Assembly: GCA_928212115.1 (NCBI GenBank)
Contig: CAKMRJ010003334.1
Coordinates: 104,378,843 to 104,442,842 of the forward strand
DNA from: Lactuca virosa
Lineage: Eukaryota > Streptophyta > Magnoliopsida > Asterales > Asteraceae
Direction: 5' to 3'
Length of the DNA stretch: 64,000 nt
The first letter of the stretch is position 1. Every line of letters begins with the position of its first letter. Under the pieces are notes generated by a model, which searched no databases, was not told the origin of the DNA, and saw nothing but the letters and a program-made list of their open reading frames with translations. The translations under genes and the position numbers were made by a program. Positions 10,237 to 23,100 of the stretch are shown here, piece after piece.

Positions 10237-11801
10237 TGTAACGCCCACAGATTCGGGCTAGTCAATTTAGAGACAATAAGCGTTAAAAATAACTTTTTTG
10301 ATAGAAGATTATTTAAAGTAAATAATTTTAACCAAAGTTATACTATATGTCACAAGGATTCCGTACATATAAAGAACGCTGAAATCCGACTTATAACGAA
10401 GAAGTTATGACCCATCGAAGTTTTGCGACAAAACCGGCACGGCTCCGCGTATCGTAAAAAGTGAATTTTTGATAAACTACTTTTTATCCTTAGCGATCTA
10501 AACAAAAGTCATAGTAGACGTTAAACTGAGAGCGTACATATAGAGAACGTCTAAATCTGACTTCGTTAGAAGAAGTTATGATTTTTTTTAAGATTTGGCA
10601 TAACAGTATGTAGTCCGGAAATCGAATTTTAAATCGATCGATTTTTAGCCGACACAATCTAAATGAGAATTGAATATCTCATTAATAGGAGCTCAACGAT
10701 ATAAAGACAGACGAAAACGGACGTCGGATGACAGTTATTAATTTTTAACGGACTTTATTTGTCTAAGCCTGTTAAAATATAACTTTAAAAATAAAGTCAA
10801 AATTAGCCGACAGAGTCTAAATGAAAGTTGTAGATAACGTCGCTGCCTACGCGTGGATATAAAGAACGTCAAAAACGGAGCTTGTATGTAAAAGTTACGA
10901 AATTTAGAAGTTAATTAAATTATGAGATTATGATGCGAGGCTGACACGTGGCGTAATCCCAACCCTTCCTTTCTCTCCACGGCTTCGCATCTGAGTGCGA
11001 CACCTGTCCCGCGTACGCCCAGCGTACCGAGTACGCCCAATGTACTCCGAAGTTACACCCCGCGTACTCACAATTTCCAGCCTATAAATAGAGGCGTAAA
11101 TCACCTCATTTTCTCACACCTTTCCCATTCTTGCTCTCTCAAATACCCTCCTTAGCCCTTCCCATTCCCTAGCACTTCCCAAGTGCTAGAGGCGAAGCCC
11201 GGAGCGCCAGAAGGCTCTGAGAAGAAGAGCTTTCGACTCAGAAGTTTTGCCCCGCAGAGCCCAACTCCTAGCTAAAACCCCATTGTAAGTGAGTTATGCT
11301 TACCCTACTTTAAGTATAACTTATGTTTAAGTTCATTATCGTTATTATGAACCTATAAACAATACATGTGCTAAGTATTATAAATTATACAAAATGTTAT
11401 TATAATATCTTTTAACTGCTCACGGTACGGGGAATCTGGTTTGAAGGGCCGCATAGGGTTGCTGGATTTCAGAACAACTTAAATGGCAAAATGGTCCTGC
11501 CCTCCGATGTTTCATGTTTGACCCCTGTCTGTACATAGTAGTTGAAAAGTATTGTTTAACACTTATATAATACAAGAAAAACAAAATTGCTCATAGACCT
11601 TGAGTTAATGATAAATCTAGACTAATAATTAGTCGCAATAAATATTAGACTAAAATCTAGTGATAATGATACTAGGTTTCGTCGAAAGAAGTTAAATTGT
11701 TAGAAGCGAAGCTCTGCCCGAGTTTGGAGTCATCACTTTAACAAGTGAGTGCATAATTACTTTTATCTTACACATAGATATGAAAATTGACGGTTGTCAC
11801 A
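10237..11801 (+). mobile_element. Gypsy LTR remnant (G), related to element A
   Basis: It starts TGTAACGCCCACAGATTCGG, matching the start of element A's LTRs (minus strand from 28193 and 23086). Homology with A then follows for most of its length, including a reiterated module with ATAAAGAACGTC and AAGTTATGA words. A TATA box (CCTATAAATAG, 11081) lies 54 bases after a GTACGC-CCA-GCGTAC palindrome (11013-11027). It seems to end GTTGTCACA at 11801 and lacks A's downstream tandem array. No matching target duplication was found (GATAA against ATACC), so the ends or the solo-LTR status are uncertain. Confidence 0.65.
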
Positions 11802-11816
11802 ATACCTTTGTGTTAT

Positions 11817-12515
11817 GGTTATATATAACATTTTAGAATCCTCAGATCTGCTTCAGAAATATAGCACCAAAAGTATGGTTGCCTCTAATGACTCACACCC
11901 AAAACCCTAGAAACCCTATAATAAAAAGGAGAGAGGAGGGAAGAAGAGAATTTTATTTTTTCAACCTTTTAGGAAGTAAGAACCATGAAATTAAAGACCC
12001 AATGGGTCATATTTATAGCTAGGGGATCACACAAATAAACCCTGACTTGATTAATTAAATATTAGATTTAATATATTCAAGACAATTATCCTTATCAGCT
12101 ATAAGGAGCCTTCCAGAACCATTCTAGAACCTTTATGAAACCGTCCACCCTAGGAACCATCTAGAATTGTTTTCCTTGCTTAATTATGAACAATTACAAT
12201 TCAACCCTTGCACCTTTAATTAATTTCAATTAATCCCGAATTAATTCTAGATTAATTATGATTAATAATTAATTAATTCCAACCATTTCTAATTAGTCAA
12301 AATTAATTATTATTTATTTCTAATTAGTCAATTAATCATATAATATATTAACAAATCATTTTATCTCCCTCCTAATATCAATTCTATCTATTTTTGGTTA
12401 TGAGGGCAACCTAAAAAGGACTTTGGTTTTATTCATAAGATTACACCAATTTAGTTAAGACCTTATACACTTAATGCAACAAATGTCACTATAGGTGAGA
12501 CGGTGTTAGGACTAT
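11817..12515 (-). mobile_element. Decayed copia-type LTR remnant (R)
   Basis: The layout resembles the LTRs of elements B, F and K read on the minus strand: a TATA stretch (GCTATAAATATGACCC near 12007-12022, minus), a long TTAATTAATT-rich section, then GAGGGCAACCTAAAAAGGAC where K has GAAGGCAACCCAAAAGGACC. Neither end is intact and there are no duplications. Confidence 0.45.
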
Positions 12516-13040
12516 CTACTTCCAAGTGAAGTAGTTGTGTCCACGTAACCAATGAGTTACCAAAGCATATGTCCTTTAAACGTATTTTGGATGTGTTGGT
12601 TTCTTAAAGTTGATTGCATTGTGCTATATACGCTACTTGTTGCATGATGAAAAGCTATTTTGAAAATTTTCTATATGGCTTATGTTGCATACTTTCTAAA
12701 AGTATTTGAGCACCCTATATGTGCATTTCATAATAGGATGGGTTGGACTTGAGATGACACCCTGGAACCTAAATCTCTATCCATATGTTGAGATGGTTAG
12801 ATTTCTAGATATTCACCATTATGCGCGATGAGGCTAACTACCATGTGTGTGATGTATGTGCTATGGTCTACATGTCATCTAGTATGTTGCTATGTTGGGA
12901 AGGTTGTGTGTGGCGGGTTCCGTTTAGCGATGTATGATCGATTCCATGTTATGTTGGGAGTGTTGTATACAACCGATACAATGTTATGTGGAGTTACATA
13001 TCTTCTAGTATCATGTCGACCATTTGGACAGTGAGATTGA
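12516..13040. other. No gene; probable decayed repeat
   Basis: Short frames without family features. It flanks the gypsy nest on the left and ends in the 5-bp site CATAA. Confidence 0.4.
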
Positions 13041-13402
13041 CATAATGTGACATCCACATTCTTACGGCCAGAAAAGACCGATTTGTTTATGCTTTATTTT
13101 GAAAACCAAAGTATCTTTCAAAGAAATATGTTGCGGAATTTGTTCCCAGAAAAACATGATAAATATGTTATCAAAGCATTTCCGAAGAAATGTATTTTAT
13201 TCCTTTTAAAACGTTGGGATGTCCTCTTCAATATAGAACATAAGCATAAACAGACCTTACATTCATTTACACTAGTGATCTACATTTCCTTAATCTCTCA
13301 GTGTAATGTAGCCTTATATCGACACCTGTGATACAAATAAACTGAGTGAGCAAGGTTGGGAAACCTGGTGAACACATAGGGATTTCAATCCCACAATGTT
13401 AT

Positions 13403-13462
<60 letters not shown>

Positions 13463-16121
13463 CTCACAAGTATACAATTTCACCATGTATAAACAACTCT
13501 TACCCCACCCCCTCAATCCTCTCAACGACACTGTCCATACTTTCGGATCTAAAATTTACCTTTTTACTTAATCCATACTCCCGGATCTAATCCATGCTCT
13601 CAGATCAATAATTGTGCCCATTCCATACTCTTGGACTAGGGACAATTGTCTATGTCTAAATTCATACTCCCGGATTTGTTGGATTAGGTGTCTAAGCCCA
13701 TAACTATTATTGGTATGTACTTGACCCAATTATGAGCATGGTCCTTTTGGGTTGCCTTCACTCATGCAACTTGATAGGATGACGAGAGGAGAGAGAGTAG
13801 AATTTATTATGTGAATAATAAATTCGTACTCAAAATGGTTTTATTAATATATTACAAGATTAATGTATTATTTGGAAATCATATTATTTAATTAGTATTG
13901 ATCAGAAATTAATTTGGTGGTAAAAAGAGACTGATTAAATAAAGGGGACTGATATTGCAATTAACTGTTAGTTACAAGATTGGGCTGTGGACTCCTAATA
14001 GAAGCGATGGACAAAATCTATGGGAAGCCCATATAGATTTCGTCCAAGGGGCCTTCTAGAAGTCAAGATCAAGAAGGATTAAACTTGTTATTGCTACATA
14101 ACAAGAGAGGGGGCCATAGGTAAACATAGTGTGCATGCTTGGAGGATGGGACAACTATTGTTATAATTCAAGTATTAAGTTGATTATCCGAAACATTATT
14201 CAATGAATGATGTGTAATAAATATGGTGATTAAATTATAAATGTTTTATTTATACTCAAAAGTTTTGAGGCCATATTGGATTCGATTATTCTTGTGTTTC
14301 ACTTCGCATGTTTTGACTTCCCGAATAACTAGGTTATTCAAACATCCACCGTCAATCATAATTTGGAAGTAGGTAATGAGGTAAGACTGTCATGAATCTG
14401 ACTGTAGATTGTCTAAAGTGTTTAGACATAGCACAAGTCTGTTGCAGTGTTCATGAGTGCTCCTGAAATAAGATTTGAGTATTGGATTAAACCTACGCTC
14501 ACTCGAATCACTTCATGGATTTTATCACGAGTGATTAGTGAGACGGTAATATCTTATATTCTTGAAACGGAGAGATATGAGTTGCAGTTTACAGGTCGGT
14601 TGCACATTAATAATACGTAAACGCACCAGTAACTTGGTGTTATAAAACGTATCGTTGTGTGTGATTTGATGAGCAAATAGAGCAAGCATATGAGTCGAAG
14701 TTTATCCATTCCTTTTACCCTTAGAGGGATAAAAGCGATATCTGTGGGCCCCTAGATGATTTAGTGATGACACCCCAAAGCGCTTGGCCAAGCCTGGACT
14801 AAGTTGATGTGTTCAATTGTAGTTTGTTGTCAGTCGTCTTAAATCGGAAATCGGGAAACAATATATGAACAGAGAGAATGATTATAATCTATGTCTCAGT
14901 TCATACGATATCTAGAATGGAGGAATATATGATCCCTTATCTAAAGGACGCGTTACTGATAAGATCAGAGTTCGACAGCGACTTTTGAAAGTTACGATTG
15001 CTAATCAGGTTCTGAAGTCGTACTTGCGATAATAATCATTAGACTTATCGAAGTGGGAGACTGTTGGATTAGGTGTCTAAACCCATAACTATTATTGGTA
15101 TGTACTTGACCTGATTATGAGCATGGTCCTTTTGGGTTGCCTTCACTCATGCAAGTTGATAGGATGATGAGAGGAGAGAGAGTAGAATTTATTATGTGAA
15201 TAATAAATTCGTACTCAAAATGGTTTTATTAATATATTACAAGATTAATGTATTATTTGGAAATCATATTATTTAATTAGTATTGATCAGAAATTAATTT
15301 GGAATTAATTTGGTGGTAAAAAGAGACTGATTAAATAAAGGGGATTGATATTGCAATTAACTGTTAGTTGCACGATTGGGCTGTGGACTCCTAATAGAAG
15401 GGATGGACAAAATCTATGGGAAGCCCATATAGATTTCGTCCAAGGGGCCTTCTAGAAGGGTTCCATGGGCTGCTTAAGGCTTAAGCAGTAATATTAGGGT
15501 TTCCACCTAAAACCCTAGCAGCCATAAGTATAAATAGACTCCATGACTAAGGATTTTCGGCCTAAGCATTCTAAGAGAAACCCTAGCCGAAATCCTTCCC
15601 TCTCCTAAGTTATCTTCTTGCATTGGGTGTTTGTGACTCTATTAGAGGTGAAACACTTGGGGCACTAGGCTTTCAGAAGTTAAGATCAAGAAGGATTAAA
15701 CTTGTTATTGCTACATAAAAAGAGAGGTAAGATTCTAACCCTAATCATATGTGATTTTCGATATATGTATGCTAGTCATAGGGTTATTGCTTTGGTATTC
15801 ATAGTGGTATGTTCAATAGAGAAAACCTAGATCCAAAGCTGTAACGCCCCGATTCTCAGGTATTGTTTAAATAAGAATTTAATTGGTTTCAAGGCCTACT
15901 CGATGAGTTGGTTGCCCTACTCGTCGAGTAGCAGCGGGTTGGTTCGCCTATTTAGTGGCCTACTCGCCGAGTCCAAGAAGGGACTCGACGAGCAGGAGCT
16001 GGCAGATGAAACCCTAAATCCCAGGGTTTTTCACCCTATTTAAAGAAGCATAAGCCTCCTTTGGCCTCTTTGCAGTCCATGGAGAGTCCAGAAGAACCCT
16101 AACTCGAGTGTGTGTGTATTC

Positions 16122-18480
16122 TGTAACAACCCGTAACTTTCTCATTGTACATCTAGCCAATTCAATCAATGTTAAGCTTGCGCTGTTAACTTCTAGCACT
16201 GTTTAAGGGTCCATTTAAGTATTCTAAGCATGGGTACAATCAAGGTTGAGGTTAGGAATGAGTCAGCAAGGCGTATAGTAGCAAAACCGGACCATACACC
16301 CCTTTTGGAGGAGTGTGCGGCCGCACACATGGGTGTACGGCCGTACACCCCCCCAGGACCACACACCCACCCCTATATAAAGGGTAGACCCTTTTCCTTT
16401 CATTCCTTTAACACCTTGGCAGCACACAACTCCTTTTCTCTCAAGATTCTTCAATCGCAAACCATCTCAAGGCCTAAAAAACGTGAGTATCCATCCCTTA
16501 ACTTGTTGTGCTTGAAGAACCACTTGATCTAAGCCTTAAATCATCAAGTCCCGTCATGTTCTTCATCCTTTGAGTAAGTGCGGCCGCACACCCACATATG
16601 GTGGCTGCACACTCTTAAAAGACCCTACAAAGTGAGAGTCGGACTTCCATCTTCGAGTTAGACATTACCATAGCCTTGCTACACCTTGGAAATGGCATTT
16701 TGGACACAAAACTTGAAGGGTGTACGACAGCACACTCCTGTGTGCGGCAGCACACTCCTGTGTGCGACCACACACACACATCTTAGGACCACAAACCCAT
16801 TTCTAAGACTCTAAACTTGTGCTACAACCAAGTATGGACCTAGAACACTTCATGGATGCAAGTATGGACCTTGAAACACCTTAAAGACACTTGCCAACAT
16901 GAGTGTACGACCGCACACCCATTGGGCCGCACACCCATGGCCGTACACACCTTTAAGGTGGCCATACACCTCCCTCATGCAATCCTTTAAGGTCCTAACA
17001 CTTAGTGCAAGTAGTTCCAAGTCCCTAGAGTGGTTCTCCATCATATCTAGTGGTGAAATACCTTCATTTGACTCCTTTATGTGTCATTACGTGTTAATTA
17101 GGATCAAATCGTGTTCAAGGCTTCACTTGAACATCCAGCTTTCCATATCGATCCTTCAATCAAACTACTTACCCAAGGTGAGTTCATACCCCTACATTTT
17201 CCGTGTTTTTATGTTTTCAGGGGGGAATACAAGCCAAACTCAAAGTATTTTATTAAGTTTTAAACTTATTAATACAGTCCAACGATTTCCACGTTTAATA
17301 ACATATTCGAATATTTTATCCCTTTTTGTAATATGTTGAGCATAAGGGGAACTATTATTTTGGAAATCTAACTTCATAGCTTTCAGAAAGGTTTTTTTAC
17401 AAAGCATTTTCCATACAAATTCTAATAAACTATAATGGGTATAGTTTGGGATAACCCTCTAGGCAGTTTCTACCTAATCAAATTTCATAAATGAATATAT
17501 ATAAACTATGGCAGATTTAGTTTATGTTATATGTTTTCTCAGGAGTATAAAGTACTATTATTCAAGGATAATTATTGTTTTATACTGTTTCTCGCTAGTA
17601 AACTAGATTATACAGAATTGTGAGGCTCTACTTCAATACTGTACCCTTAGGTGTATAGTAATAAATCCTATCTCAGTATAACCAGAGTCTCCTAGAGGGA
17701 GAGCGTGAGATTTGTGAATAGATCTATTCGGGACTGACAATCCCACACCAGAACTGCTAGCTACAGTTAGGCAGACATGCCTGTGGTGGACAAATGCCAT
17801 TTAGCTTAAACGCCTGAAGAACGTTATAAAGGTCTCTAGGTCATATCAAGTATGGTTATACGACTCGCAACTTAGTATAAACTAACTTTGGTTTACGTAC
17901 TCTACTCTTCACTTGTTTTATTTTGAGTAATAAAACTACTTTCATATACATACTGATAGTAAACAGGGATTTTCTAAACTTACATCTCTACCTCTAGGAC
18001 GGATAACCTGTTTTTAGGGAAAATATGGGATTTTCCCAAGATAACACCGGTATTTCTAAAAAACTGATGGTTTATTTTCTACTAATAGACACTCTTTCAA
18101 AACCGCTTTTCATAAGAAAATATAGGATTTTCTTGAGGAACACTTTTCAAAAGTATTCAAAGAACATTTTCCACCAAAACTAAAATGCTTATGAACTCAC
18201 CAGCTTTATGCTGATACTCTTTCAAAACTGCTTGTATTCTCAGGGGATTAGTGGACAGGTACTTCCAGGCTTTTGGAGAAGTCGGCGCGTTAGAGTCACG
18301 CCTTTCGATTTTACTTTTGATATGAACAAAACTATGTATTAAACAATGTAAACCTTTTTCATATATGTATTCGATGTCTGGTTGTGTTTACTATGCTTGC
18401 TATGATACAATTGTTGTGATACTACGCATGACGTCCTCCGCCCCCGAACGTTTCCGCCGTTCCGGTTTTGGGGTGTGACA
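16122..18480 (+). mobile_element. Solo gypsy LTR D inside C
   Basis: A 2359-bp unit from TGTAACAACCCG to GGGGTGTGACA, flanked by perfect TATTC duplications (16117-16121, 18481-18485). No primer site, coding region or second LTR lies between the flanks. Perfect palindromes GTGTGCGGCCGCACAC (16313-16328) and GGGTGTACGGCCGTACACCC (16331-16350) stand about 20 bases before the TATA box (CCTATATAAAGG, 16372). Weaker copies recur at 16580-16970. Open frames inside (such as 16899-17339) have no family features. Confidence 0.85.
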
Positions 18481-18833
18481 TATTCTTTGGAAATTTTAGC
18501 TTGGAGGAAGATTTTTCGCGAGGGAATCTCTTGGGAAGCAAGCTAGTTGAAGCAAGAGCTTGTGGGTTTCAAGTTCTGCATCAGAAAGGGCTCTCTTGAA
18601 GGTATTAAATCATTTTTCCCTTGGCTCATTTTCTCCTAAACCCTTTTGTGCATAAGTTTAGGAAAGGATTCTTGTGTCTAAGCCAAGATCTGAAGATGTA
18701 ACTTCAGATCTGGACTCCCCTTGACTTCTAGATTCATAAAGCCATCAGCCTTGTCTAGTATGAGCCTTCTCTCAAGGATGTGACTTCATTGCAAGCTTAG
18801 TTGTGCCATTTTAGGGTCTTAAAGCCATACATG

Positions 18834-18858
18834 CACGTAAAGTTTGCAACTTTACGTG
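18834..18858. promoter_or_regulatory. 25-base palindrome conserved in two gypsy LTRs (copy in C)
   Basis: Arms CACGTAAAGTT and AACTTTACGTG are perfect complements around a 3-base centre TGC. It lies about 425 bases after the TATA box of LTR C once insertion D is removed, so in the transcribed part. The same sequence with a single centre change occurs in LTR J (49048-49072) in the same orientation relative to that element. The function is unknown. Confidence 0.75.
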
Positions 18859-18944
18859 ATAAGCATGCCTAAGGAAGTTGGATCTGCAATTTGGGGTCTG
18901 GGCATGGATTAGAAAGTGTCTGCATGGTTAAAGGGCTGAAGAGA

Positions 18945-19260
18945 CTCGGCGAGTCGCATAGTCGACTCGACGAGTCATATGAAGATAGGCATTGAACTCG
19001 ACGAGTTGGATGAACAACTCGGCGAGTCCGATGAAGATTGCCGTAGACTCGACGAGTGGATGAACAACTCGGCGAGTCGGTTGAGGTTTCCCCAATTTAT
19101 GTATGCGTGTGCAACCGTCGAGTCGCAAGAAGGAAAACTCGACGAGTGGCCTTAGAGTTCCAATCGCGAGCCTTAGAACTCGACGAGTCACTCCGGTGAC
19201 TCGGCGAGTGGTCAGGTATTTCATGGAACTCGGCGAGTAGCTGAGGGTACTCGACGAGTT
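18945..19260. repeat. Array of CTCG-N-CGAG words in LTR C
   Basis: Eleven complete nine-base palindromes CTCGACGAG or CTCGGCGAG, plus one partial copy, at irregular 16-40 base spacing. Intervening bases differ, so it is a clustered motif and not a simple tandem repeat. Confidence 0.85.
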
Positions 19261-19479
19261 AGGGTCAACACGGACTGTTGACCTTGACTGATGACTTTGA
19301 CTTTGACCAAAGGTTGACTAGTTGACTGATGGGGTACCTTGAGAGGTTGAGAACTTACAGTATGGTTATACTATGGTAATAGGTGGTGGAGTTTGTGGCA
19401 GTGATCCGAGGGTTGAAGTTTATCCACCGAGTCGACATCTGCAAGGTGAGTTATCCTCACTATATCGATAGGGTCTAAG

Positions 19480-19663
19480 TAGGGGTGTGCAAAAAAACCG
19501 CAAAACCGAAAAACCGAGCCAATCCAGTCAATCCGAAACCAAAAAAAACCGAAACCGGAAAAAACCGAAACCGAAGTAAACCGAAACCGAAAAAACCGGG
19601 CACCTACGAGTCGGTTTCGGTTTAGGTATTTTAATATCCGTTGATACCCGAACCGAACCGTCA

Positions 19664-19756
<93 letters not shown>

Positions 19757-20421
19757 TTTAAGAACTTTATTTAATTTACATGAGAATTTAGGAACGATTA
19801 TAAACACTTCAATCACTAAACAGTATGCACAATCTAATTTGATTGTATCTTGAATATCAAATAAGTGATTGTAATTAAAATATAATATGTTTTTCATGCG
19901 TAAACCGAGAAATTAGAATTGGTTGTATTTGTATATTTGATTGTAATTTTAACATCAAAGGACTGACATAAATATTTTGAGGCCACATTTAAAAAAATAA
20001 AAATAAATATTAAATATCATTATATCAAAGAATTTATATTAGTTTGCACCATTGTGTCTATGTAAATCCATAACTGATGATTGGTTTTATAATTTTAAAA
20101 GTATTTATTATTTATAAAATTCCTACGTAAATTGGTTTTATAATTTTAAAAGTATTTATTATTTATATTTAAAGAATTGGTTTTATTTTCAGAAAAAGAA
20201 TTGTTGAAATGGAGTTTGTAGTTTTGATTGATTCTTATTTTTTATATTTAACGGATACCCGCGAACCGAACCGTGGTTACCCGCCTTTATACGGTTCGGT
20301 TCGGTTCAATTTTTTTAGCAATTCGGTTTGGTTACGGTTAGTGCTAGCAAGGTACCCGCCCCGCTCTCACGGTTCGTAATATTATTATTATCTGATCTGA
20401 ACCGCCCCGTAAACACCCCTA
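19480..20421. mobile_element. hAT-like non-autonomous element E inside C
   Basis: A 942-bp element with ends TAGGGGTGT and ACACCCCTA, and a perfect 8-bp duplication GGTCTAAG (19472-19479, 20422-20429). Subterminal parts repeat AAACCGAAACCG on the left and CGGTTCGGTTCGG on the right. A long (AT)n tract (about 19665-19754) has expanded inside. There is no transposase. Termini and word content match element Q at 7497. Confidence 0.8.
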
Positions 20422-23100
20422 GGTCTAAGGCACCAAGGCTGGCCCTTTAGTTGTTATTGTTATGGTATGCTACATGTGGTTATGACCTGTTAGATCGGAA
20501 TCAAGATAGATAGTATGTTATGCTCTTATGATCCGTAGGGATTGATATGTTAGTGACCTGCTAGGTCGGTGCTCTAGTTACGAGAGATTGCTATGATTGG
20601 TGATCAGTGAGATAGATATGTTTGATGTTTGTATATGCCAGTATATGTTAGTTATGTGCACATGGTTATTTGCTTGTTGCTTGGGTTGAGGCGGTCCTGC
20701 TTTGTGCTGAAGGCCAACATACCCTATGAGTGGTCCGGAGAGACTGTAGGCCCACGTGGCGGTCCAGTTATGCCGAAGGCTCGGGACAGATTTAGATAGA
20801 CTGTAGGCCCTACAGGGCGGTCCAGTCAGGCCGATGGCCCAATATGCATGTTGTTGATTGTCTGTTACTGATATGGTATTACCGGTGTGGTATTGGTATT
20901 TTGCGGGTAGGTCACTAAGCCCTCGGGCTTACAGTTTTCAGTTTATTGTTTCAGGTACTTCAGGAGATCATGGCAAGGCGAAAGCGTGACCGTACCGCTC
21001 CTCATCCTTATGATCTGGTTATTGGGACACTCTGATGAATAATGATTGAAAACATTTTTGTAAACAAATACTATCTGGTTTTATTTGTGATTGAAAAAGT
21101 TTAAATTTGGCGTGAAATTTTTGGATGTTACAAAAGCAATTAGGGTTGCATGTACACCATAGGAATGATGTTATGCTCAAAACCCAACAAGATTAATGAC
21201 ACATAACTATGTCCTATCCATACTCTCAGACTAAGGACAACTGACTATGTATTAATCCATGCTCCCAGATTAATGACAAATGACTGTGCCCAATCCATAC
21301 TTTCGGACTAGGGACAAATGACTATGTATAATCCATGCTTCCGGATCAATGACATAATTTAAAGTTCTATTCTCCGTGTATATCTCACTCATACTCATAA
21401 AAAGATACTACCCATTATTCCGCATAATTAATTTAGGTTTACTCTTTATCCTAAATCATCATATATTATCAGGTATGCTCTTTAACACGTATTTCAGGCA
21501 ACATCAAATATTTCACACATAAACATATATTTAATACTTCAATCAATACTTGTATTAAAATCATGTTCATGAAAGGGACTATGCACTCACTTGTTAAGGT
21601 TGTGATTCCGAACTCAGACAGCGCTTCGCTTCTTAAAAATAATGTCCTTCGACGAAACCTAGTATTATTACCACTAGATTTTAGTCTAATATGTATTGCG
21701 ACTAATTATTAGTCTAGATTCATCATTAACTCAGAGTCTACTTCATGATCTATCAAGTAAGGAACAACTAGGTAGGATCATATCGGAGGTAGGGTCCATT
21801 TGGTATATGAAGTATACTGTTTGGAAATCCCACTTTAAACACCTCCCTAAATCACAGCCTATACATCATCCCCGTAAGTAGATCAATCAATATAACGACT
21901 TTGAATCACCGATACATGTTATTTATAGGTTCATAATAACGATATTATATTTAAATATAAGCTATATTTAAATTAGGGTAGGCGTATCTCACTTACAACA
22001 GGTTTTGCTAAAAACCGGGTTCCGCTGGAGCAGAGCTTCTGAGCTGAAAAGCTCTTTTTCTCGGAGCCTTCGGGCGCTCCGGGTCTTTCCTCTAGCACCT
22101 TGAGGTTAGTAGGGATTTATAGGGGTTTTGGGTGTCTAGAGAGAAGTTAGAGAGAGAAAGAATGGGTTATGGTGTGAAGAAAATATGAAGAATTCATCCT
22201 TTATTTATAGGGGTTTGATCATAGAGTAGGCCCTAAGTTTCGTCCGTATCTGCCGCGTACGAGATCCATTTTTTACGTTCTTTATATCCACGTATTGGTA
22301 TTTACGAGTACTACAACTTTCATTTAGACCCTGTCGTCTAATTCTCATTCTATCTCCGATTTACAAAACTGTATCGAATTTATCGCGTTCAAAGAGTAAA
22401 GACTAAGTTTCGTCCATATCTTTAACATACGAGCTCTATTATCGATGTTCTTTATATCCACACATTGGTATTTACGATTACTACAACTTTCATTTAGACC
22501 TCGTCGGCTAATTCTCATTCTATCTCAGATTTACAAAACTGTATCGAATTTGCCGCGCTCGGAGAGTAGGGACTAAGTTTCGTCCATATCTTTCGCATAC
22601 GAGCTCCGTTTTCGATTGTCTTTTTATCGTTGAACTCCTATTAATGATATCATCATTTCCCGTTTAGATTATTTTGGCTGAAAATTGACCAATCTAAAAT
22701 TCGTATTCCGGGTTGCACACTGCTTTGCCAAATCTTAGAAAATTCATAACTTCCCCATACGAAGTCAGATTTGGACGTTCTTTTTATGCACGCTCTCGGT
22801 TTAACGTATACTACAACTTTCATTTAGATCTCTTAGGCTGAAAAGTATTTTATCAAAAATTCACTTTTTACGTTACGCGGTGCCGTGTCGGTTTAGCCGT
22901 AAAACTTCGACATGTCTTAACTTCTTCGTTATAACTCGGATTTCGTCGTTCTTTATATGTACGGAACCCTTGTGACATATACTATAACTTGGTTGAGATT
23001 ATTTATTTTGAATAATCTTCCATCAAAAAGTTATTTTTGACGCTTATTGTCTCTAAATTGATTAGCCCGAATCTGCGGGCATTACAATTATCTCCCCCTT

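Larger units (their letters stand above)
15840..21132 (+). mobile_element. Solo gypsy LTR C inside B's 3' LTR
   Basis: Begins TGTAACGCCCCG and ends GGATGTTACA, with a perfect 5-bp duplication AAAGC on both sides (15835-15839, 21133-21137). Without D and E it is about 1.98 kb and contains no internal region, so it is a solo LTR left by recombination between two LTRs. Palindromes of the type TACTCG-T-CGAGTA (15918-15930) lie just upstream of a TATA-like TATTTAAAG (16037). Eleven complete CTCG-N-CGAG words cluster at 18945-19260. A 25-base palindrome is at 18834. Confidence 0.85.
13677..21189 (+). mobile_element. Copia-type LTR element B, internally deleted, inside A's 3' LTR
   Basis: It begins TGTTGGATTAGGTGTC and ends CTCAAAACCCAACA, flanked by GGATT and AGATT (13672-13676, 21190-21194; the uninserted A copy has AGATT). 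Its 5' LTR starts at 13677. A polypurine tract AAGTGGGAGAC (15051-15061) precedes the 3' LTR, which starts at 15062. Only about 1.4 kb separates the two LTR starts and no gag or pol frame exists. The 3' LTR is about 830 bp without its own insertion. The 5' copy is shortened inside, after CCTTCTAGAAG. The LTRs of K and F are relatives. Confidence 0.8.
13046..23086 (-). repeat. 3' LTR of element A, split by insertion B
   Basis: Segments 13046-13676 and 21195-23086 line up with the 5' LTR at 25710-28193. The alignment breaks at the GGATT/AGATT site occupied by B. A short (AT)n tract is expanded here (about 13408-13456) compared with the 5' LTR copy. Confidence 0.85.

Noticed and set aside
10237..11801. 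Solo LTR with target duplication
   Set aside because: The sequence is clearly LTR, but the bases outside (GATAA and ATACC) do not match, so solo status is not claimed.
13396..13470. (AT)n tracts as replication origin or scaffold site
   Set aside because: At least seven such tracts occur, all explained as microsatellites in transposons or introns.
16899..17339. 146-codon frame
   Set aside because: Lies wholly inside solo LTR D, in U5-like sequence with palindromic repeats. No family features.
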